This document shows, piece after piece, positions 25,601 to 36,028 of a stretch of 57,609 nucleotides of DNA (the stretch's first letter is position 1; each line of letters begins with the position of its first letter). This DNA is from Halochromatium roseum (lineage in GTDB: Bacteria > Pseudomonadota > Gammaproteobacteria > Chromatiales > Chromatiaceae), in contig NZ_NHSH01000011.1 of assembly GCF_016653315.1 (NCBI RefSeq), forward strand, positions 1 through 57,609, written 5' to 3'. The notes beneath the pieces are model-generated. The model was not told where the DNA came from, ran no database searches, and was given only the letters and a program-made list of their open reading frames with translations. The position numbers and the translations under genes are program-made.

Positions 25601-25707
25601 CCAAGGCTCCTCGCCTTCGAGACCACAGCTCGACAGCGGCAATCGTTTCCAGCACAGCCTTGGCAGGGCTTGAACAGCGGCCGACACAGTTTCCGGAGAG
25701 CATCGCG

Positions 25708-26133
25708 ATGCACTTGACCCGCATTACTTATTGCAGCGAAATCATCAAGAATATTGGCAGTGAGGAACTCGGCGACATCCTCGAGGTCTCGCGCCGCAAT
25801 AATGTCAAGGACTCGATCACCGGGGTCTTGCTCTTCAATTCCAACTTTTTCCTGCAATGCCTCGAAGGCTCACGCGAGGTCGTCAATAGGCTCTATAGTC
25901 GGATCTGTTGCGACAAACGTCATCACAATGTTCAGATCGTCGCTTACAGCGAGGTCAGCAAACGTCAGTTCGCGGACTGGGACATGGCCTACCTGCCCTG
26001 GACCGAAACGACACGAAAGATCATCGCCCAATATTCGATTGGGGCCGAGTTCAACCCCTACCAGATGAGCGCTCAAAGCGCGATCGAACTCCTTGACGAC
26101 CTCGGCCGAATACTGCAAAAAGGCGACAACTAA
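25708..26133 (+). CDS. BLUF-domain blue-light receptor
   Basis: 141 residues from the ATG at 25708, with CCGGAGAG upstream as ribosome-binding site. BLUF domains bind FAD and sense blue light through a Tyr-Gln network. Here Tyr8 (RITYCSE), Asn31/Asn32 (SRRNNVKDSITGV), Gln50 (FFLQCLEGS) and Trp91 (FADWDM) are all conserved, so photochemistry should be intact. About 40 residues follow the core as the usual two C-terminal helices. No output domain is fused, so it signals by protein contact. The next gene starts 10 bp later and is a candidate partner. Confidence 0.95.
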   Translation: MHLTRITYCSEIIKNIGSEELGDILEVSRRNNVKDSITGVLLFNSNFFLQCLEGSREVVNRLYSRICCDKRHHNVQIVAYSEVSKRQFADWDMAYLPWTETTRKIIAQYSIGAEFNPYQMSAQSAIELLDDLGRILQKGDN

Positions 26134-26143
26134 GGAACGCATC

Positions 26144-26842
26144 TTGGACACCATCATGACCCATCAAGAAGCAAGGGAGCATGTGCCCGGCCGGCTGCAT
26201 GAGATCTTCGCCTCGCCTTACGACGCCTTCTCTAATGAGGCTGTCGAACGCCTGCTGCATATCCACATCATGCTGCATCTGCTCGTCGTTCGACCCATGC
26301 GGCGGCGGCACCTGATCCTCCGCGTTATTCATGGCTGGGAAAACGGCAGCTTTTCGCCAGATGAGCTTCAGTACATCGATTATCCGCTGCATACCTTCGA
26401 TGACTTTCAGCAGGTCAACGAGACCTTTCAGCGAGCAAGGGCACAGCAAGAGCCGCTACCGACCAATGCCGCCTCACTATTGGCTGAGCCACTCGATCAG
26501 GCCATCGCGGCAGCTAACGCAAAAGGCCAAGTGATTGACGAAGAAACGCGTCTGATCCCAGCGCGATGGCCGAGTTTTCCGAAGGGGCTCAGCCTCTACA
26601 CCCTGTTCAAGATGTACAACCGCCTTGTCTACGGAGAGGACGACGCCTATCGCTCGAGCCATTGCATGACCGAGGAAGGACTGCGCGAGATCCATGAATT
26701 CCACCTAGAGGAAGGCGAGTTCGCGATCGTCATTCCTCCGGGTCCGCAGCACAAGACCGAGAACACCCTGATGGTCATGCACGAGAGCCAACTCGAACCG
26801 GTTGCAACCATCTTTGCGCTGAGTATCCCTCTGTTTGAGTAA
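26144..26842 (+). CDS. Unknown protein downstream of BLUF gene
   Basis: Reads from a TTG at 26144 (with AAGGA 7 bases upstream) or the ATG at 26156 (MTHQEAREHVPGRLHEIFAS). About 228-232 residues, soluble, no signal. Not recognised. Features: an Arg-rich patch (VVRPMRRRHLILRVIHGWEN), PLHTFDDFQQVNETFQRARA helix, and a C-terminal EFHLEEGEFAIVIPPGPQHK strand region. The 10-bp gap and same strand suggest an operon with the BLUF receptor, so it may carry the output. That is inference only. Confidence 0.6.
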   Translation: MDTIMTHQEAREHVPGRLHEIFASPYDAFSNEAVERLLHIHIMLHLLVVRPMRRRHLILRVIHGWENGSFSPDELQYIDYPLHTFDDFQQVNETFQRARAQQEPLPTNAASLLAEPLDQAIAAANAKGQVIDEETRLIPARWPSFPKGLSLYTLFKMYNRLVYGEDDAYRSSHCMTEEGLREIHEFHLEEGEFAIVIPPGPQHKTENTLMVMHESQLEPVATIFALSIPLFE

Positions 26843-26858
26843 TCGCTACGAGTAGTCG

Positions 26859-27380
26859 CTATGGCAGCGGTCGTGACATCTGATTGACATCGACCCCCAT
26901 GGCGCCAACGCTTCGATTCAGTCCATGAAAGCGCAGGCTGATGTCGCGCAGATTACCATCCATGATGGCGACCGAGTCACCGAGCCCTGCCGCCGCGCGG
27001 TCCATGAATGAGACCGATTGCTCCATGGCCATCACATGCGCGGACATCTCGCGCATCTGCTCGGCAACCACCGGCAGTAGCAGCACATTGCGCTCGATCG
27101 CATCGATCTCAACGCTGATCTGGTCCATGCGCACCGAAACCCGAGTGAAGAGGCTGTTCATCTCTTGCATGCGCGTGATCACCAGGCGCACCTCGTCGGT
27201 CAGATCATTGACGAAGTAGAGGTTGGAGAGCGCGAGCGCGGCGACCAAGCCAATCACGAGCCGCACCCAGAGCTCGACGCCGCGGTGCCGACGCCCGGTC
27301 AGACGATCGCTGCGGTCCAGATCCTGCTCGAGTTCAGACATCAGCTCGGTCAGGGCTTCGATACGATCACGCTCGATCAT
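26859..27380 (-). CDS. Membrane-anchored coiled-coil protein (paralogue B)
   Basis: 173 residues: a cytoplasmic acidic/basic N-terminus (MIERDRIEALTELMSELEQD), one membrane helix at about 36-58 (ELWVRLVIGLVAALALSNLY), then a long methionine-rich helix on the far side (TRMQEMNSLFTRVSVRMDQI; MREMSAHVMAMEQSVSFMDR). It ends GAMGVDVNQMSRPLP. It is a paralogue of the gene at 27434-27979: same layout, with the matching end GRMGRDVNHLSQPM. The two lie next to the receptor-like pseudo-cyclase gene and are likely in its operon. The fold resembles the periplasmic half of a chemoreceptor without signalling parts. Function unknown. Confidence 0.7.
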   Translation of the reverse strand: MIERDRIEALTELMSELEQDLDRSDRLTGRRHRGVELWVRLVIGLVAALALSNLYFVNDLTDEVRLVITRMQEMNSLFTRVSVRMDQISVEIDAIERNVLLLPVVAEQMREMSAHVMAMEQSVSFMDRAAAGLGDSVAIMDGNLRDISLRFHGLNRSVGAMGVDVNQMSRPLP

Positions 27381-27433
27381 TATGGGTCTCTCGGACCAAC
27401 TCAGCGCTTAAAGGCGAACTCATGCTGCGTCGC

Positions 27434-27979
27434 TCATCGAAACGGGTTCATCCAATTGAACATCCGCATCGGCTGCGACAGATGATTCACATCGCGTCCC
27501 ATGCGTCCCACGGTATCCTCCATCAGCTGGAATGATTGGCGCATATCGCCCAGATTCGTCGACATGGTGCCAACGCTGTCATCAATGGTTGCGATTGACT
27601 GGGCGATCTGGGTCACATCCTGAGACATGAAGGCGACGCCGCCATGCATGGTATCGACCTGAGCGATCACCGTCGGCAGGCTCTGCATGCCGGCGTCGAT
27701 GACCCGCATGGAATGCTCAATACGATCCATATTGTCCGCGACACGGGCAAAATGCTCATTCAATCCAGTCACCGCGGCGGTCGCATCCGGGATCTGGCGC
27801 GAGAGGATGATGGTCAAGAACGACAAGGACGCAACCAAGACGATCACCGCACCAAACAGCAGTTGATAGAGCAACGCCACCCGCGCCTCGATCCGGCTCT
27901 GACGCGCATCGATCCGACGCATCAGACCAGCAAAGCCATCCATCGCCTGATCAAGCGCTTGTTCGTCTCTCAATTCCAT
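27434..27979 (-). CDS. Membrane-anchored coiled-coil protein (paralogue A)
   Basis: 181 residues. N-terminal cytoplasmic helix (LRDEQALDQAMDGFAGLMRR), a membrane helix about 37-60 (LYQLLFGAVIVLVASLSFLT), then a long helical extracytoplasmic part rich in Met/Asp (VADNMDRIEHSMRVIDAGMQ; MGRDVNHLSQPMRMFNWMNP). The ATG at 27979 lies 2 bp after the stop of the cyclase-like receptor, so translation is coupled. A 53-bp gap separates it from paralogue B. Two related copies suggest a heteromeric coiled coil around the receptor. No enzymatic motif. Confidence 0.75.
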   Translation of the reverse strand: MELRDEQALDQAMDGFAGLMRRIDARQSRIEARVALLYQLLFGAVIVLVASLSFLTIILSRQIPDATAAVTGLNEHFARVADNMDRIEHSMRVIDAGMQSLPTVIAQVDTMHGGVAFMSQDVTQIAQSIATIDDSVGTMSTNLGDMRQSFQLMEDTVGRMGRDVNHLSQPMRMFNWMNPFR

Positions 27980-27981
27980 CG

Positions 27982-30240
27982 CTAACGGTCCTTGCGCAGA
28001 CCAAATCGTTGTGACTGGTCTTCGCTGTCGAGGCTCAGCCCGGGCGAGGCGACGGGTCGGGAGACGAAGGGGCCGCTCAGCATGTCATCACCCGGGCCGG
28101 CCAGCCCAGGCCAGAAGCAGGCGTCGCGTGTGCCGCAGCGCGATAGCATCAGGGCCACCGCAAAGTCGGTCGGATCGCGATCGGCGAGCGGCTGGAAGAT
28201 CGCCTCGGCGCGCTCCCAGTCGGCCTCGAGCAAGGCCTCAAGACCCGCCTCATAGCGGGCGATGGCCTCGAGCCGTTCCGGCGGCAGCATCCGATCACGC
28301 CGATCGATGAGTTCGAAGACCTCCAGTTTGCGCGCGCCACTGTTCAGCGGCAGCACGTCGAGGCGCCGTGTCCAGTAGCGCTCGGCGACATGCTCGCGCG
28401 CCTCACCGCTGATGATGATCCGTGTGCCATAGCGGCGATTGAGCTGATGCAGATCCCAGCCCAGCGCGACGTTGTCGCCAATCGCGGTCCAGCTCATGCG
28501 CTGGCGCGAGCCAATGGCACCGACGATGGCGCGGCCATGATGCACCGAGAACAGATTCAGCGGCGGTGCCGGCTCGCCCGGCGCAAGCGACTTGGCCCAG
28601 TCGGCATGCAGCGCGGTCTCGGCATCGCGGCAGGCGAGCACGGCGCGGCAGGCGCGATCGACGCTATCCTCGAGCACCACGGGAGCGCCCCAGAAAGCGA
28701 GAACGCTCTCGCCGAGAAAGTTATCGATGGTGCCCTTGTGACGTAGGATGGTGTTGGTGAAGATATCGAGTTGGCGTCCGAGCAGTTCGGTGATGCGCGC
28801 CGGTGGCAGCGCCTCGCACAGGCTCGCTAGGTCCGAGGCGCCAGTAAACAGCAACGTCAGCTCGCGCACCTCGGCCTCGGGCTCGGCACGCTTGCCGGAT
28901 TGGATCAGCCGCCGGCCGACATCGATGGGCACGAACTTCTCTAGCGAGCGCAGGCCCTGACTCATCTTCCACAACGCCTCGTCCATGGCCTTGATCTCGG
29001 CGAAGCGCGAGGGCACCCGCTTGACATCGGCGAAACGGAACTCGCGAATCAGCTCGGTGTTCAGCACCAAGCGCTTGAGTGGCTGAAACAGCCGCAGGGC
29101 GAGAAAGGAGACCGCGATCGCCGCCGCCAGGAGCAAGATCAGGGAGATGGCGGCGGCTTCGCTGAACAGACGCCGCGCGGACTCGAGCAAGGTGATCTCG
29201 GGGGCCACCAACATCAGCTCCCAGTCGTCACCTACCCCTGGCGGAAACGCCTGGCGTTGCGCCAGATAGCGCCGGCCATCGGTGCGCGACAGACTGTACT
29301 CGGCCCGATTGATGGCCGAGCGCTGTTGCGACGCTGCGTCTTGCCGATAGGCGTCGACCAGCCAGGGCACGCCGAGGTCATCGACCCGTGGCAGCCCCGC
29401 GTCAGCAGTCGGTGTAACGCCAGTCGAAGCCGTATCCACAGTAGTCGCATCGGCATTCGCACGCGCGGCAACGGCGCCCTGGCGCAGCTCGATGCTCTCT
29501 GGAAAGGCGATCAGTTGCCGATCGGCGTCAACGATCAGGGCGATGCCGCCGCGCGCGATCCGCTGTCCGCTGAGAAACTGCGACAAGCTATTTAGCGAGA
29601 TATCAACGCCAACCACGCCGATCAGCGAGCCATTGGGCTCGCGCACTGCGACCGCGGCCGTGAGGCCGCGCTCGCCGGTACCAGCAAATCGATAGACCGG
29701 CGACCATTGCAGCCGCTCGGCAGCAACGGCCTGGCGATACCAATCGCGTTGGCGCGGATCATAAGTCGCATCGCCGTTGATCCGAGCGATCGGCGCAAAC
29801 TGCGCGTCGCGATAGACGAGGCGCTCGGTCGCCTGACTTGCGTCCTCGCCCGGCGCTGCCTCGCGTCGTATCAGCCGCGTCATCCATTGTGGCGAGCTGC
29901 GCGCCTGGATGAAGTCGCCGTTCGGGCCAGCGACATAGAGGGATTCGATCTGTGGCAACAACGCCAGCTGGCGCCCGAACAGACGGAATAGCCCTTGGTC
30001 ATCCTCGAGACCGCGCTCGCCAACCAACAGCGCATTGATCTCGACCAGATCCCGCGCTGCCTCGAACCGCGCCGAGGTCTCGGCAACCACTTTGGCGGAC
30101 ATTTCGGACAAGATGTCGGCCGAGAGATCGAGTGAAACCCGGGTCGCGTGCCGATAGGTGTTCACGGAGACCGCAAACACCGTCAACGCCAACAGACCGA
30201 CGAAGAGTGCGACGAAGGCGACCTTGTAGCTACGGATCAT
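27982..30240 (-). CDS. Receptor with Cache sensor and degenerate class III cyclase domain
   Basis: 752 residues from the ATG at 30240. Membrane helix 1 (YKVAFVALFVGLLALTVFAV), a double-Cache-like periplasmic sensor to about 345 (WYRQAVAAERLQWSPVYRFA; GVVGVDISLNSLSQFL), helix 2 (AAAISLILLLAAAIAVSFLA) and a linker. Then comes an adenylate/guanylate cyclase fold (about 455-650), followed by a tetratricopeptide-like helical tail. Expected FxDIRGFT is FTGASDLAS, IDKFIGD is IDNFLGE, and GDTVNLAARLE is GDNVALGWDLH. The two metal Asp, the purine-recognising Lys and the transition-state Asn and Arg are therefore all replaced. It is probably a non-catalytic receptor. Its start overlaps the rimB-like gene by 11 bp. 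Confidence 0.85.
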   Translation of the reverse strand: MIRSYKVAFVALFVGLLALTVFAVSVNTYRHATRVSLDLSADILSEMSAKVVAETSARFEAARDLVEINALLVGERGLEDDQGLFRLFGRQLALLPQIESLYVAGPNGDFIQARSSPQWMTRLIRREAAPGEDASQATERLVYRDAQFAPIARINGDATYDPRQRDWYRQAVAAERLQWSPVYRFAGTGERGLTAAVAVREPNGSLIGVVGVDISLNSLSQFLSGQRIARGGIALIVDADRQLIAFPESIELRQGAVAARANADATTVDTASTGVTPTADAGLPRVDDLGVPWLVDAYRQDAASQQRSAINRAEYSLSRTDGRRYLAQRQAFPPGVGDDWELMLVAPEITLLESARRLFSEAAAISLILLLAAAIAVSFLALRLFQPLKRLVLNTELIREFRFADVKRVPSRFAEIKAMDEALWKMSQGLRSLEKFVPIDVGRRLIQSGKRAEPEAEVRELTLLFTGASDLASLCEALPPARITELLGRQLDIFTNTILRHKGTIDNFLGESVLAFWGAPVVLEDSVDRACRAVLACRDAETALHADWAKSLAPGEPAPPLNLFSVHHGRAIVGAIGSRQRMSWTAIGDNVALGWDLHQLNRRYGTRIIISGEAREHVAERYWTRRLDVLPLNSGARKLEVFELIDRRDRMLPPERLEAIARYEAGLEALLEADWERAEAIFQPLADRDPTDFAVALMLSRCGTRDACFWPGLAGPGDDMLSGPFVSRPVASPGLSLDSEDQSQRFGLRKDR

Positions 30241-30733
30241 CGCGCACGGCCTCAGCAGCATCGTGAGACAAACCGCCGCGGTAAACAGCGGCGGCATTGG
30301 CATGCCTTCCCGTCAGATAGGAGTGCTGCACATCGACCAGTGCCCGACCGCTGAGGGCGGTACGGCCCACCAACATGCGAAATCGCATGCTATCGCGATC
30401 GGTAAGGGTCAGTTCGACTGGCCAGCGTTGGCCACCAACCTCAAGCATCGAGGCCACCACCGCACGCTCCTCGCGATGGCCACCGGAATCAGTGACACAA
30501 CGCCGATCGAGCAGCGGCGCGGCGCAGCGGACCACGAAATCATCCCGACCCTGGAGCGGGTGCACCGAAAACCGCACCCAATCGGCACCGCCCTGGGTGA
30601 AGCGCTCGACCTGGAACGCATGCAACGCCGAGGTGCGCGCCCCGGTGTCCACCTTGGCCTTGATCAGCGGCAGCCCGAGTTCGGGCAGGCCGACCCATTC
30701 GCGCCAGCCAAGGGTCACCAGGGCATCAGCCAT
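30230..30733 (-). CDS. RimB-like retropepsin-fold protein (RimK-associated type)
   Basis: 167 residues. TLGWREWVGLPELGLPLIKA-KVDTGARTSALHA contains the aspartic-protease-like DTGA motif near residue 29, the hallmark of the family often encoded beside the ATP-grasp ligase RimK and annotated as a retropepsin-like zinc or aspartic protease. RFRMLVGRTALSGRALVDV near the end is the second conserved block. No RimK is in the window. The ATG at 30733 is 5 bp after the htpG stop, and its end overlaps the cyclase-like receptor, so the four to five genes form one transcription unit. Confidence 0.85.
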   Translation of the reverse strand: MADALVTLGWREWVGLPELGLPLIKAKVDTGARTSALHAFQVERFTQGGADWVRFSVHPLQGRDDFVVRCAAPLLDRRCVTDSGGHREERAVVASMLEVGGQRWPVELTLTDRDSMRFRMLVGRTALSGRALVDVQHSYLTGRHANAAAVYRGGLSHDAAEAVRDDP

Positions 30734-30738
30734 TAGGA

Positions 30739-32664
30739 TTAGGCACCACTCATGAACATGTTCAACATCAGCTTGTTGAGACGCCCGACGAACGCCGACG
30801 GATCATCGAGCTGCCCCCCTTCGGAGAGGATAGCCTGATCGAGTATGATCATGCCGAGATCATCGAAGCGGCCCTGATCAGATTCCGACTCTAGGCGGCG
30901 CACCATCGGATGCTCGAGGTTGATCTCCAGCGTCGGCTTCATGCTCGGCGCATCCTGGCCGACCGCCTTTAGCACGCGCGCCAGGTTCGCACTCATGTCG
31001 TGCTCGCCAACCACGATACAGGCCGGCGAATCGACCAGTCGGGTCGACACGCGCACTGCCTCGACCCGATCGCCGAGCGAGTCCTTGAGCCGCTTGAGCA
31101 GGTCTTCGTGCTCCTTCTCGGCCTTCTCCGCCTTCTCTTGCTCTTCCTTATCCGCCAGGTCGCCAAGATCGAGCTTGCCCTTGGTCACCGACTGCAGATG
31201 CTTCTCCTTGTACTCGTGCAGGTTGTTGACCAGCCACTCGTCGACCCGATCGGACAGCAGCAGCACCTCGACGCCCTTCTTGCGGAACACCTCCAAGTGC
31301 GGGCTGTGGCGCGCCGCCGCCGGGCTGTCGGCGGTGATGTAGTAGATGTCCTTCTGGCCGTCCTTCATGCGCTCGATATAGTCATCGAGCGAGACCGTCT
31401 GCTCGTCGTTATCGTTATGGGTACTGGCAAAGCGCAGCAGCCCACCGATGCGCTCGCGATTGGCGAAGTCCTCCGCTGGCCCTTCCTTGAGCACCTTGCC
31501 GAACTCCTTCCAGAACGTCTGGTACTTCTCTGGCTCATCCTTGGCCATAGTCTCGAGCAGACTGAGGATACGCTTGGTGTTGGCACCGCGGATGGTGTCG
31601 ATCTTGCGGTTGTGCTGCAGGATCTCACGCGAGACATTGAGCGGCAGATCGTCGGAATCGACGATGCCCTTGACGAAGCGCAGCCAGTGCGGCATCAGCT
31701 TGTCGGCCTCGTCCATGATGAAGACGCGGCGCACATAGAGCTTGACGCCGTGCTTCTGCTCGCGGTCCCACATATCCCATGGCGCGCGCTTGGGTAGGAA
31801 CAGCAGCGTGGTGTACTCGTTGGTGCCCTCGACCCGATTGTGCGCCCAGGCCAGCGGCTCATCGAAATCGTGCGAGATATGCTTGTAGAACTCCTTGTAA
31901 TCCTCATCCGACAGCTCGGACTTGTTGCGCATCCAGAGCGCGGTGCCGCGGTTGACCTGCTCCAGCTCCGGCTCGGTGTCCTGGTCCTTCTTCTCGTCGT
32001 CCTCACTGCCGTAGTCTTCCTTGGCCATCTCGATCGGCATCGCGATATGATCGGAAAACTTGCTGATCACGCTGCGCACACGCCAGGCGTCGAGGAACTC
32101 TTTCTCGTCCTCTTTCAGATGCAAGATCACATCGGTACCGCGGCTTGGCTTCTCGATGGTTTCGAGCGTGAAGCTACCGCGGCCGTCGGACTCCCAGCGC
32201 ACGCCATGCTCAGCCGTCAGGCCGGCGCGGCGTGAGACCAGGGTCACCTTGTCGGCAACGATATAGGCCGAGTAAAAACCAACGCCGAACTGCCCAATCA
32301 GGGCGTTGTCGGTGGTCTGGCCCTCAGACATCGCTTCAAGATAACGGCGGGTGCCGGAGCTGGCGATGCTACCAATGGTATCCACAACCTCTTGGCGACT
32401 GAGGCCGATACCGTTATCGGAGACGGTAATGGTGCCCGCCTCTTTATCGACACTGACCCGGACCCGAAGCTCGGGGTCATCTTCGAGCAGGGCCTCGTCG
32501 GTCAGCGACTCGAAACGCAGCTTCTCGGCGGCGTCGGAGGCGTTGGAGATCAGCTCGCGGAGGAAGATCTCCTTGTTCGAGTACAGCGAGCGGATCACCA
32601 GGTCGAGGACTTGGCTCACCTCGGCCTTGAACTCGAGGGTTTCCTTATGCGCATCAACGGTCAT
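30739..32664 (-). CDS. htpG: Chaperone protein HtpG (Hsp90)
   Basis: 641 residues, normal length. The N-terminal ATP-binding motifs are intact: LIRSLYSNKEIFLRELISNA, VSDNGIGLSRQEV, GQFGVGFYSAYIVADKVTLV. The middle domain carries LPLNVSREILQHNRKI, and the C-terminal dimer domain ends KLMLNMFMSGA. Cytosolic ATP-dependent chaperone under heat and other stress. No clear sigma-32 box was seen in the 170 bp shared with pgm. It heads an unusual operon with the RimB-like and receptor genes. Confidence 0.98.
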   Translation of the reverse strand: MTVDAHKETLEFKAEVSQVLDLVIRSLYSNKEIFLRELISNASDAAEKLRFESLTDEALLEDDPELRVRVSVDKEAGTITVSDNGIGLSRQEVVDTIGSIASSGTRRYLEAMSEGQTTDNALIGQFGVGFYSAYIVADKVTLVSRRAGLTAEHGVRWESDGRGSFTLETIEKPSRGTDVILHLKEDEKEFLDAWRVRSVISKFSDHIAMPIEMAKEDYGSEDDEKKDQDTEPELEQVNRGTALWMRNKSELSDEDYKEFYKHISHDFDEPLAWAHNRVEGTNEYTTLLFLPKRAPWDMWDREQKHGVKLYVRRVFIMDEADKLMPHWLRFVKGIVDSDDLPLNVSREILQHNRKIDTIRGANTKRILSLLETMAKDEPEKYQTFWKEFGKVLKEGPAEDFANRERIGGLLRFASTHNDNDEQTVSLDDYIERMKDGQKDIYYITADSPAAARHSPHLEVFRKKGVEVLLLSDRVDEWLVNNLHEYKEKHLQSVTKGKLDLGDLADKEEQEKAEKAEKEHEDLLKRLKDSLGDRVEAVRVSTRLVDSPACIVVGEHDMSANLARVLKAVGQDAPSMKPTLEINLEHPMVRRLESESDQGRFDDLGMIILDQAILSEGGQLDDPSAFVGRLNKLMLNMFMSGA

Positions 32665-32810
32665 GGGTGTCGATCACCTGTCGTCGTAGGGTTGAGAATC
32701 ATCGAAGACCGGGCTGCTAGCGCCCGACGCTTCTGTAATTTGATCAGTCGCGGACCGGCCGCACTGGTTACAATTGTGCTTGCCAAGCCTCGCCGGCGCC
32801 GCTGTGGTAG

Positions 32811-34478
<1,668 letters not shown>

Positions 34479-34658
34479 CGCAGATGGCGCGGCGTCACCC
34501 GAGAACGTCATCCTAGAACAGGCATCGCGTGAGATTCAGGTAAAACCAGGGGTTGTGGTGCGGCAGCAGCGGTCCCATACTCCGATTCGTCGGAGATGTC
34601 TTTTTTGCATCCCGCCATGATTAACATCAATCGCGCCTGTCGCGAGGAGCACATCGAC

Positions 34659-34820
34659 ATGAAGCTGCGTACTGCAACCCTGGCTACCGCTCTGGTCTTT
34701 GGCCTGACCCTGGTCCTCGGCGCCGGCACCGCTGTCGCTGGCGACGGCAAAAGCTGCGGCGGCAAGAAGAAGGATGGTGAAAGCGCTGCGGTGGTGATGC
34801 CAGCCCAGCCGCGCGCTTGA
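34659..34820 (+). CDS. Small secreted Gly/Lys/Cys peptide
   Basis: 53 residues from the ATG at 34659. A textbook signal peptide (MKLRTATLATALVFGLTLVL, GAGTAVA) is followed by only about 26 mature residues containing GDGKSCGGKKKDG. One cysteine, highly charged. It could be a small periplasmic protein, or in principle a metal-binding or modified peptide. No maturation genes are adjacent. A GAGGAG ribosome-binding site lies ~12 bases upstream. Not recognised. Length and codon use are too small to be certain. Confidence 0.55.
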   Translation: MKLRTATLATALVFGLTLVLGAGTAVAGDGKSCGGKKKDGESAAVVMPAQPRA

Positions 34821-34988
34821 GCCTGTCCCACCCCGGATGCCGCTCACGGGCGTCCAGACGCTCAACGTCAGGACTAGGGCTCATCTGACTTGGTGTGGTG
34901 CCAATTCTGGCGCCCTACTTTAACCGTTCAGCGCGCTGCAACGGCAAAGCAGGTGATAAGCTCCATAGCCCTGAGGATTCAGTCCAGC

Positions 34989-35027
34989 ATGGCCCTGCTC
35001 GGGAAACCGACAGGGCCATCTTCTTGT
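34989..35027 (+). terminator. Probable intrinsic terminator
   Basis: ATGGCCCTG (34989-34997) pairs with CAGGGCCAT (35011-35019) around a 13-base loop, followed by CTTCTTGTTTG, a T-rich tail. It lies 170 bp beyond the small secreted gene, so it may end that transcript or an unannotated RNA. Confidence 0.65.
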
Positions 35028-35152
35028 TTGATCACCCCTCAATGCATCAATTGCTCAAGATTGAGCCGATCGCCTAGGATGAGGCTGATCAATGCTCATC
35101 GAGCATAAAACACAGTCGTCATAGCCATTTCTGCCCGCGACACTTGTCAACG

Positions 35153-35167
35153 ATCGGTTAAACCGAT
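35153..35167. promoter_or_regulatory. Palindrome upstream of garB, candidate operator
   Basis: ATCGGTT-A-AACCGAT is a perfect 7+1+7 inverted repeat about 130 bp before garB. It has the form of a dimeric regulator site. The regulator is unknown, and it does not match the OxyR pattern clearly. Confidence 0.4.
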
Positions 35168-35293
35168 TGCCATGATCCAAACAATCCATTTTGATGCTCG
35201 CGGTTTTTACCCCATTCTGTGGACTGAGCGAGACGACAGCTCCGCTCGGACCCTTTTTCCTCGTTCCACTCAACCACGCACGGAGTATCCCTG

Positions 35294-36028
35294 ATGCTGC
35301 AAGACCGCACCGGCCAGAAAGTCCCAAATGTCACCTTCCGTACCCGCACCGATCACGACTGGAAGGACATCACCACCGATGATCTGTTCAAAGGCAAGAC
35401 CGTTGTCGTCTTCTCGCTGCCCGGCGCCTTCACCCCGACCTGCTCCTCGACTCATGTGCCGCGCTTCAACCAGCTGGCACCGGCGCTGAAGGCCGCGGGC
35501 GTCGACGACATCATCTGCATGTCGGTCAACGACGGCTTCGTCATGAACGCCTGGAAGGATGACGAAAACGCGGAAAACCTGACCTTCATCCCCGATGGTA
35601 ACGGTGAGTTCACCGATGGCATGGGCCTACTGGTCGACAAGGACGACCTCGGCTTCGGCAAGCGCTCTTGGCGCTACTCGATGCTGGTCAAGGACGGCAC
35701 CATCGAGAAGATGTTCATCGAGCCGGAGGAGCCGGGCGACCCCTTCCACGTCTCCGACGCCGACACCATGCTCGAGTACATCGCGCCGAACGCCGCCAAG
35801 CCGTCGGACATCACCGTCTTCACCCGTCCCGGCTGCCCATTCTGCGCCAAGGCCAAGGCTATGCTCAGCGATGCTGGCATGCAGTTTGAGGAGCTGGTAC
35901 TGAACAAGGACTACACCGAAGAAACCCTGCGTGCCGTCGCCGCCGCGACCTCAGTGCCGCAGATCTTCATCAACGGCACCAAGATCGGTGGTTCTGACGA
36001 CCTCGAGAAGTGGATGGCGAGCCGGTAA
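35294..36028 (+). CDS. garB: Peroxiredoxin-glutaredoxin fusion, glutathione(-amide) peroxidase
   Basis: 244 residues. Residues 1-165 are a Prx5-type peroxiredoxin ([19 protein letters not shown], peroxidatic Cys50). Residues about 172-244 are a glutaredoxin ([39 protein letters not shown]). The fused glutaredoxin delivers electrons from the thiol to reduce peroxides. In Chromatium this fusion (garB) lies next to a glutathione amide reductase (garA) and uses glutathione amide. Here the reductase follows 448 bp downstream. The CGGAG ribosome-binding site is 8 bases before the ATG. Whether the physiological thiol is glutathione or its amide is inferred from context. Confidence 0.93.
   Translation: MLQDRTGQKVPNVTFRTRTDHDWKDITTDDLFKGKTVVVFSLPGAFTPTCSSTHVPRFNQLAPALKAAGVDDIICMSVNDGFVMNAWKDDENAENLTFIPDGNGEFTDGMGLLVDKDDLGFGKRSWRYSMLVKDGTIEKMFIEPEEPGDPFHVSDADTMLEYIAPNAAKPSDITVFTRPGCPFCAKAKAMLSDAGMQFEELVLNKDYTEETLRAVAAATSVPQIFINGTKIGGSDDLEKWMASR

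Larger units (their letters stand above)
34821..35293. other. Intergenic region upstream of garB, with hairpin and palindrome
   Basis: No protein-coding gene is supported. It holds a hairpin terminator at 34989-35026 and a perfect palindrome at 35153-35167. The stretch 34900-35027 might be a small RNA or the 3' end of the preceding transcript. Confidence 0.45.

Noticed and set aside
31000-31797. 265-codon plus-strand frame opposite htpG
   Set aside because: Leu/Val/Ala-rich shadow of HtpG codons.
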